The notes under the pieces were generated by a model that did no database searches, had not been told where the DNA came from, and saw only the letters and a list, made by a program, of their open reading frames with translations. A stretch of DNA of 12,978 bases from Cellvibrionaceae bacterium (lineage in GTDB: Bacteria > Pseudomonadota > Gammaproteobacteria > Pseudomonadales > Cellvibrionaceae). A program made the position numbers and the translations under genes. The stretch is from the NCBI GenBank assembly GCA_027012915.1, contig JALUYN010000318.1:1-12978 (forward strand). Reading direction: 5' to 3'. Positions 7,101-12,978 of the stretch are shown here, piece after piece (the stretch's first letter is position 1; each line of letters starts with the position of its first letter).

Positions 7101-8482
7101 GCCGGAAATTTCAGGTCAAAGCGGTACCAAGTACGTGGTTAGAAAATAACGGCCGTCGCTTGGATTGTGGCCCGTATCTATCTGGAGCCATGGAGGCAAG
7201 AGAGCTCTTACGGAACCTCTCAGCATCAAAAGAGCCTTTGCGTCAGCTTACGACTGGAATTTACCACGCAGGGCGTGAAAGTAGGCTATGGGTTGAGACG
7301 TCAGAATATGGCGTTCCCTTTATGGGAAGCACAGATATGCTTGCAGCAGATTTAACAGACCTTCCTTTGATTTCATCCAAACAAATTCGTGCTAATCCAA
7401 ATTTCACGATTCATGAGGGCTGGACGCTTATTACACGGTCGGGGACGATTGGACGAATGGCTTATGCTCGGTCTGATATGGATGGGTTGGCATGTTCAGA
7501 ACATGTGATGCGAGTAGTACCAGACGATACAAGAGTGAGTCCTGGCTATGTGTATGCCTATCTTTCTAGTCGATTTGGCGTCCCTTTGATAGTGTCAGGT
7601 ACTTACGGCTCGATAATTCAGAGTATAGAACCACATCATATTTCCGATCTTCCGGTTCCACGTTTAGGTTTAATTGAAGACCGAGCGCATGAATTGATTC
7701 AGAAAGCAGCTGACCTGCGCGCTAGCGCAAATCAGATGCTTGTTAATGCCAAGGATGATTTAGAAAGAGAAATTGCGGGAGGCTCTGTGCAATGGCATAG
7801 CCGCAGTCCTCAATCCTTTGATATTAGGGCATGCTCTGTTAATTCATTCATGCGCCGGTTAGACGCATTTCACTATGTCGGTTTTGTCGGTGAAGCAATT
7901 GATAAAGCCTGCGTCCCCCTTACAGAGATGGGTGACTATGCAGATGTTCTTCGCCCACCAATTATGAAACGTATTCGTGTTACAGAGGGCGGTCATGAGT
8001 TTCTTGGTGGTACGGATTTGATGTCATTGGATCAACGAAGCGATGTCAGTATTTCCGCAAGAACGCCAAATATTGATAAGTTCATCATTAAACCAGGATA
8101 CGTTTTGTTTCAATGCGTGGGACAAAGGTATGGAATTTTCGGAAGACCAGTTCTTGCGAATCGTTTACTGATAGGCAAAGCCGTTACTGAAGCGGTAATG
8201 CGGATCATACCGCGTGATCCGAAGGATGCTGGTTATATAAGCGTTTATTTGGCCACAGAATTTGGCCGACGATTGAGCATGCGTTTTTCTGCAGGATCCT
8301 CTATTCCCGTACTCCAAGAAGAAGGTGCTAGAAAAATTCTGGTCTATTGGCCAGATGAAGAAAGGCGGCACGAAATAAGTCGCATAGCAGAACAAGCTTG
8401 GGAGAACCGCGCTCAAGCGACCGAACTCGAAGATGAAGCCCGCACCTTGGTTGAGCGCACCATCGAGGAGGGCGGTCGTTAA
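7097..8482 (+). CDS. HsdS-like DNA specificity subunit
   Basis: The 461-residue protein has the two-repeat layout of type I restriction S subunits, which read a bipartite DNA site and guide the methyltransferase. Repeat 1 contains FMGSTDM, a GWTLITRSGTIGR core and GSIIQSIEPHHISDLPVPRL, followed by a helical spacer (about 193-231). Repeat 2 contains FLGGTDLM, GYVLFQCVGQRYG and AGSSIPVLQEEGARKILVYWP, followed by a second coiled-coil-like helix (about 420-461). It overlaps the upstream methyltransferase by four bases and the next gene by one (TAATG). The GC content of most of the gene is clearly lower than its neighbours: I count 24 of 60 G+C at 7321-7380 against 41 of 60 at 9481-9540. GC content rises again in the last 80 bp. 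This suits exchange of target-recognition regions by recombination, common in S genes. Confidence 0.87.
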   Translation: MSRKFQVKAVPSTWLENNGRRLDCGPYLSGAMEARELLRNLSASKEPLRQLTTGIYHAGRESRLWVETSEYGVPFMGSTDMLAADLTDLPLISSKQIRANPNFTIHEGWTLITRSGTIGRMAYARSDMDGLACSEHVMRVVPDDTRVSPGYVYAYLSSRFGVPLIVSGTYGSIIQSIEPHHISDLPVPRLGLIEDRAHELIQKAADLRASANQMLVNAKDDLEREIAGGSVQWHSRSPQSFDIRACSVNSFMRRLDAFHYVGFVGEAIDKACVPLTEMGDYADVLRPPIMKRIRVTEGGHEFLGGTDLMSLDQRSDVSISARTPNIDKFIIKPGYVLFQCVGQRYGIFGRPVLANRLLIGKAVTEAVMRIIPRDPKDAGYISVYLATEFGRRLSMRFSAGSSIPVLQEEGARKILVYWPDEERRHEISRIAEQAWENRAQATELEDEARTLVERTIEEGGR

Positions 8483-11400
8483 TGGCAAAGATCATCCCCA
8501 TCGGCCAACCCGCAAATGAATCAGAACGCCAGGCGATTGGTTTCCTCCGGGAACATCTGCCCGAGGGCTGGCTGGTGTTCCATAACTTCGAGATGCGCCA
8601 GGGGCAGGAGGTGTTCGAGATCGATATCGCTATCCTCGCGCCCCACGCGGTTTACCTGGTGGATGTCAAAGGGACGCGGGGTAATATCGATGTGTATGGC
8701 TCCAAGTGGTATCCCGAAGGGCGGCAGCCTTTCCATTCTCCGCTTGCCAAGCTTCGCCATCATGCCAAGGTGCTGGCCAGCATTATCCGTGACAGCAATA
8801 CCGGCCTGATCGAGTTGCGCAAGGCCCATGTGCATGCCACGGTGCTGCTCACAGCCAATGACGCCGCCGTATTTGATCAGGCGGGTATCGACAGCCCGGA
8901 CGTGACCGACTTCAAGCACTGCCTGAAATATTTCCGCGACAAATCCCGTATTCCGAATAACCGGCTGGATAGCATCAGCCGTTTCCACAGCCAGATTGCC
9001 AAGGCGATCACCGGCAATGCCAGGCCCAAGAGTGCGGCGCTGGTGTTTCGTGACTGGCAGGTGGAGGAGAAGCTGGGCGGCACGGATCGTTATACCGAAT
9101 ATCGCGCCAAACACAACCTGTTGGGTAAGAGCGGCGGGCATGCCCGGCTGCGTGTTTATCAAGCCGACCCGTATCAGGACGAGGAAGCCCGCAAGGCCGA
9201 GTTCAAGAAGATCAGCAATGCTTACCGGGCCGTGGCCCACATGCCGACTCAGGCCAATGTGCTGGCAGTGAAGGATCTGTTCGTCACCGACGATGAGCAT
9301 AAGGTGGTGCTGGTTACCGAAGACCTGCCAGGCCAGGCCCTGCGCCTGCATATTAACAAGTCCTCGCTGGCGCTGACCTTTGATCAGAAACTTCAGGTGA
9401 TGCGCGATGTGCTCTCTGCCCTGGATCATGCGCACCGCCATGAGGTGATCCACCGCAACCTGACCCCGGACGCCATTCTGGTGACCAGGGGCGGGCAGGC
9501 CCGGGTGACTGGATTCGATTACGCCCGGGTGGGCAAGAACCGTACCTCCACCATTGCTGACCAAGTGATTGATGATCTGGAACCGGCCTATCAGGCGCCT
9601 GAGTGTTTCAAAGACCCGACCCAGGCCAGCATTGCCTCTGATCTCTATGCCGCCGGGCTCATCTTTTACGAGCTGCTCACCGGCGAACTGCCTTTTGAAA
9701 GCGTCGACCAGATGATGGAGGCAGACGGCAGGTTCCCGATGAAGCCCTCGGAGCACAAGCCGGATCTGCCCTTGGGGTTTGATGAATGGCTGCAAAAGTT
9801 CTGCGAGTTTGATCCGGAAGACCGCCACATCAGCGCGGCCATTGCTCGTAAGGCGCTGGATGATCTGATTCTGCCCGAGGCGGAAGATGACTCTGTTGCG
9901 GACATCAGTCGTCCAGCCGACGATCAGCCGCAGATCCCGGACGATCTTACTAACTTATCGCAGGATTTTATTCTGGCGGATCGCTTCCGCATCCAATCGA
10001 AGCTCGGCAGTGGTGGTTTTGGTGTTGCCTACAAGGTGTTCGACTCTTTGGGTGATGTGGTTCGGGTTATCAAACTTGTGACCAGGGATCGGCGTAGCGT
10101 CTATGAACGCCTGCGCCGGGAATACAAGACACTGACCAATCTGCCTGATCATCCCCATGTGGTGAAAGTGGTCTGGGCGGATCGCATGAACGATGCTAAG
10201 CAGACGCCCTATATCGTGTTCCAGTATGTGGAAGGACTTGATGTTTCGGATATGATCGATGCCGAGGTGCTGTCGCTGGATGATTCAGTGCGTATTGCGC
10301 GTGAGTCTGCGGAGGGCCTAGGTCATCTGCACAAGCACGGGGTTTATCATCAGGACGTCAAACCATCCAACCTGCTCTGGACCGATAAAGGTGTTCGCAT
10401 CATCGATTTCAATGTCGCGGTTAGCGAGGACGATGAGATTCAAGGTGGTGGGGGAACACGACGCTATCTGCCGCCGGATTATGATCACGCGAATGAGCCA
10501 GATGCCGCGGACAGGATAGATCGTGATCTCTATGCCTTGGGGATTACTTTTTATGAGTGTCTGACGGGTGGGAAATACCCGTTTGATGAGCCTACGCCGC
10601 CGATAAAGACTCAGCCAAAGGACCCTAAGCAGTTTAAGGGCTGCGCTGATTTGAGTTCGTCACTGATCGATGTGTTGGTGAAGATGATTGCACCGGAGCG
10701 CAAGGATCGCTTTGCTTCAGCCGATGAATTTTTGGCGGCACTGGTAGAGGTTAAGCGTTATCGTTCGGTGTTAACCACAGGTGAAATCGCTACTGGCGCT
10801 AAAGCAGTGGCGAAACTGGGTTTTGAGCCAACCGAACCGAACACCAATCCCTTTGTCACGCATCTGCTGACGCTTTACAGCCAGAGCCAGGTTTCCAATG
10901 CGGGTACCCGTGGTCTGGATGAGATTGGCAAGGCCACCTATGTGTCGACCTACCTTGATGAGAAGCTCAAACCTGCATTGCTCAAAGGTGAGTTCCGTCT
11001 GGTCATCATCAGTGGTAACGCCGGTGATGGAAAAACCGCTTTCATCCAGCAGTTTGAGGCCTTCGCCGAGAGCAAGGGCGCACAGTTGCAGCGCGGCGCG
11101 AATGGCGCCGTGTTCCAGCTCAAGGGGCACACCTATCAAAGCAATTACGATGGCAGCCAGGATGAGGGCGATGAGCGCAATGATACCGTGTTACAAAAAT
11201 TCTTTGGTCCTTTTGCGGGTAATGACAACGCAGGCTGGCCGGAGAATGAAACCCGTCTGATTGCCATTAACGAAGGTCGCCTGGTCGATTTCTTCCTTGA
11301 GCACGAAGACGAGTTTTCGTTGCTTGCCGGGCAGATCCAGCAAGGGTTGGCGGGAGACGCGCCAGAAGATGGTGTCGCGGTGATTAATCTTAATCTTCGC

Positions 11401-12636
11401 TCCGTGGTTGCCGAGGTAGAAGAAGGTCAAACCTCCATCCTGGAACGATTGATCAGCCGTATGACGCGGCAGGAATACTGGCAAGCCTGCGAGAAGTGCG
11501 ACATCAAGAGCAAGTGCTACGCCTATCACAATGCCCGAACCTTCCAGGATCCGGTTGCTGGACCCAAGGTGATAGAGCGATTGAAAATGCTCCACACCAT
11601 CACCCATCTGCGTGGCCGGTTGCACATTACGATGCGCGATCTGCGATCGGCGCTGGCATTCATGCTGGTGGGTACGCGCGACTGTGATGGCATTCACCAG
11701 CTTTACCAGAATGGCGGCGAGGACAATCAGAACCGCATTCTCGATGGTTTCTACTTCAATTCATGGCTTGGCGGTGCTGAAGGTTCGAATGATCGTCTGA
11801 TTACACTACTGCGGGAGATCGATATTGCCGAGGTCAGCAATCCCGAGCTTGATGGAAAGCTAGGCTTTTTGGCGCCACAAGTCCACAAGCCATCGCGGTT
11901 TAACTTTGATGAGCGTGGTCACTACGATGAAGATCTGATCGAAACATTGTTCGCTCATTTGCCCCGCGATTATTCGTCGAAGCATCGGGCCCGACTGATC
12001 GCAAAACACCGAAATTATCTGTCACACCTGCGCCGCCGACATTTCTTTGAACGCCGGGATGATCGATGGGAAGAGATGTTGCCCTACGAAAGTATTGATC
12101 CTTTCCTGGATGCCATCAAAAAACCCGGCGCGAAAAGCATCGAGGAAGTCTCTGCAATCCTGAGAGCCATCAATCGGGGTGAAGGCTTAAGCGATCCGGC
12201 ACGGCTGGGCAACCAGTTGGCGTTACGTGTTCGCCAAGTGGAAAAAGGCACCATTCGTAGCTACCGGCTGTTTGATGGCGAACACTTCACACTCCGCACC
12301 GAGCAGGAAACAGCAGACCATCCTTTCCTGGAATGCCTGTCCCAGGCATTAATGCTGCGCTATGACCCAGGCGATGACCATAAGGCAAGCCTGCGTATCA
12401 ATCTCGATATTTATGAGATGCTGATGCGGTTGAACAACGGTTATCGGCCAAGCATAGAGGAACAAGAGGGTTTCTATCTCAGCCTGGCGGTTTTCAAGAA
12501 TCTCCTGGCCTCTGTGCCCTACAAAGAGGTGCTGTTAACAAAAGCCGGGCACCGGTTCTATGAAATCAGCCGTAGCGACAGCGGTGTCTTGAGTATGCAG
12601 GTCTCAGAAAAAGGAGCCTCTTACCATGTCAATTAA
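8482..12636 (+). CDS. NERD nuclease - pseudokinase - Ser/Thr kinase - P-loop ATPase fusion
   Basis: This 1384-residue multidomain protein is probably the signalling or effector hub. Residues about 10-150 form a NERD domain with a nuclease-like core (Asp48 in FEID, Asp61-x-Lys63 in VDVKG). Residues about 190-450 are a kinase fold that looks inactive: no glycine loop, Arg224 where the ATP lysine is expected, HRN at 324-326, and GFD at 344-346 in place of DFG. Residues about 495-755 form a second kinase with key residues kept: GSGGFG from Gly509, Lys531, HQD with Asp625, Lys627 and Asn630, and Asp642 in DFN. The C-terminal 600 residues hold a Walker A GNAGDGKT (845-852), a LIAINEG strand (926-932) that may be Walker B-like, and Cys1003, Cys1006, Cys1012 and His1016, a possible zinc site. 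PglW of Pgl/BREX type 2 also joins NERD and kinase domains. MADS also has kinase and ATPase parts. The start is TAATG-coupled, with GAGGAGGG at 8465-8472. Confidence 0.9.
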   Translation: MAKIIPIGQPANESERQAIGFLREHLPEGWLVFHNFEMRQGQEVFEIDIAILAPHAVYLVDVKGTRGNIDVYGSKWYPEGRQPFHSPLAKLRHHAKVLASIIRDSNTGLIELRKAHVHATVLLTANDAAVFDQAGIDSPDVTDFKHCLKYFRDKSRIPNNRLDSISRFHSQIAKAITGNARPKSAALVFRDWQVEEKLGGTDRYTEYRAKHNLLGKSGGHARLRVYQADPYQDEEARKAEFKKISNAYRAVAHMPTQANVLAVKDLFVTDDEHKVVLVTEDLPGQALRLHINKSSLALTFDQKLQVMRDVLSALDHAHRHEVIHRNLTPDAILVTRGGQARVTGFDYARVGKNRTSTIADQVIDDLEPAYQAPECFKDPTQASIASDLYAAGLIFYELLTGELPFESVDQMMEADGRFPMKPSEHKPDLPLGFDEWLQKFCEFDPEDRHISAAIARKALDDLILPEAEDDSVADISRPADDQPQIPDDLTNLSQDFILADRFRIQSKLGSGGFGVAYKVFDSLGDVVRVIKLVTRDRRSVYERLRREYKTLTNLPDHPHVVKVVWADRMNDAKQTPYIVFQYVEGLDVSDMIDAEVLSLDDSVRIARESAEGLGHLHKHGVYHQDVKPSNLLWTDKGVRIIDFNVAVSEDDEIQGGGGTRRYLPPDYDHANEPDAADRIDRDLYALGITFYECLTGGKYPFDEPTPPIKTQPKDPKQFKGCADLSSSLIDVLVKMIAPERKDRFASADEFLAALVEVKRYRSVLTTGEIATGAKAVAKLGFEPTEPNTNPFVTHLLTLYSQSQVSNAGTRGLDEIGKATYVSTYLDEKLKPALLKGEFRLVIISGNAGDGKTAFIQQFEAFAESKGAQLQRGANGAVFQLKGHTYQSNYDGSQDEGDERNDTVLQKFFGPFAGNDNAGWPENETRLIAINEGRLVDFFLEHEDEFSLLAGQIQQGLAGDAPEDGVAVINLNLRSVVAEVEEGQTSILERLISRMTRQEYWQACEKCDIKSKCYAYHNARTFQDPVAGPKVIERLKMLHTITHLRGRLHITMRDLRSALAFMLVGTRDCDGIHQLYQNGGEDNQNRILDGFYFNSWLGGAEGSNDRLITLLREIDIAEVSNPELDGKLGFLAPQVHKPSRFNFDERGHYDEDLIETLFAHLPRDYSSKHRARLIAKHRNYLSHLRRRHFFERRDDRWEEMLPYESIDPFLDAIKKPGAKSIEEVSAILRAINRGEGLSDPARLGNQLALRVRQVEKGTIRSYRLFDGEHFTLRTEQETADHPFLECLSQALMLRYDPGDDHKASLRINLDIYEMLMRLNNGYRPSIEEQEGFYLSLAVFKNLLASVPYKEVLLTKAGHRFYEISRSDSGVLSMQVSEKGASYHVN

Positions 12637-12978
12637 AGGCCGGGACAAGGAATTCAGAATTCCAAAAGTTTCCTATTTGGATTTCAAGCATATTGAAATG
12701 GATCGTGTGCTCACGATGCTTTTTCCTCGGCTTAAATATGATGGTTACGGAAGCCGGAGACCGCCGCGAGGTGGAGATCTTTCCGTGGATGAGTTCCTGG
12801 AAGACTTTTTGGAACATCCCGAGTGGTTTTCCGGATTTGATAAATACCCCGACATTGTTCGCAGCTGGATCGAAACCGATCTGATGGACATGGTTAACCG
12901 AGGGAAGAGTAATCAGGCACTCGCTGCTCCGCGGCCGTTGCATGGAAACACCTATAAATTTCGTAACGCCAAACACAC
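12626..12978 (+). CDS. Unidentified operon gene, 5' part only
   Basis: An open frame starts at ATG 12626 inside the 3' end of the kinase/ATPase gene (11-bp overlap) and runs to the window edge without a stop, giving 117 residues. A strong ribosome-binding site, AAGGAG (12611-12616), lies nine bases upstream, and the overlap indicates translation coupling, so the start is well supported. The protein begins MSIKGRDKEFRIPKVSYLDF and is rich in acidic and aromatic residues (for example SVDEFLEDFLEHPEWFSGFD). It shows no signal peptide or membrane segment. I do not recognise a family from this N-terminal piece. By position it should be another component of the same defence system, where further ATPase or nuclease genes would be expected beyond 12978. 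Confidence 0.8.
   Translation, partial: MSIKGRDKEFRIPKVSYLDFKHIEMDRVLTMLFPRLKYDGYGSRRPPRGGDLSVDEFLEDFLEHPEWFSGFDKYPDIVRSWIETDLMDMVNRGKSNQALAAPRPLHGNTYKFRNAKH

Noticed and set aside
1768..8482. A conventional type I restriction-modification system
   Set aside because: There are two M genes and a Fic gene but no HsdR, and the next gene is a kinase/ATPase fusion, so the classic R-M-S assignment does not fit.
8521..9828. A 435-codon minus-strand frame
   Set aside because: It is antisense to the NERD and first kinase domains, and its translation shows no family features.
8482..12636. PglW of a BREX type 2 system
   Set aside because: The NERD plus kinase layout is similar, but no PglX, PglZ, BrxC or BrxL-like gene is visible and the M/S pair is type I-like. 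BREX cannot be fully excluded without the right flank.

Overview
The window is the left part of a bacterial defence island, probably from a proteobacterium and most likely a gammaproteobacterium. Three observations support this: the core genes are moderately to highly GC-rich, the genes overlap tightly as ATGA or TAATG, and the Fic protein closely matches the Shewanella SoFic type in length and layout. The species cannot be fixed from the sequence. No tRNA, rRNA or CRISPR array is visible, and no complete insertion sequence.

Layout. Positions 1-248 are AT-rich with no convincing gene; the first 64 bases resemble a transposon end. On the minus strand, 249-764 is the 3' remnant of a DUF4143-type ATP-binding protein whose N-terminal ATPase half is missing. 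It abuts, within a few bases, the stop codon of a small minus-strand TnsA-like endonuclease (766-1299), which follows an XRE/HTH regulator (1310-1663). A 104-bp divergent intergenic region carries an 18-bp perfect palindrome (1686-1703). This overlaps the -10 element of a well-formed minus-strand promoter, so it is probably the regulator's own operator.

Rightward from 1768 lies a long operon, still open at the window end. It runs: an HsdM-like N6-adenine methyltransferase with a degenerate HSDR_N-like N-terminal domain; a class II Fic AMPylase; a second, paralogous HsdM-like protein with altered motifs (NPWF for NPPF); an AT-richer HsdS-like specificity subunit; a 1384-residue NERD nuclease - pseudokinase - Ser/Thr kinase - P-loop ATPase fusion; and the start of an unidentified protein cut by the window end. 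No HsdR translocase is present.

Two methyltransferase-type proteins, an S subunit and a kinase/ATPase/nuclease protein together resemble MADS (methylation-associated defence system), an eight-gene anti-phage system with nuclease, ATPase, kinase and methyltransferase components. I infer a MADS or MADS-like locus from domain content, not from a search. In the likely scheme, the M and S proteins mark and recognise self DNA, the kinase/ATPase protein senses or signals infection, and nuclease components (NERD, those beyond the window, perhaps the TnsA-like protein) attack foreign DNA. The Fic protein may modify a system component or a host target. The least conventional points are the diverged methyltransferase pair flanking a Fic gene, the pseudokinase fused to an apparently active kinase, and the divergent XRE/TnsA-like module at the island edge.
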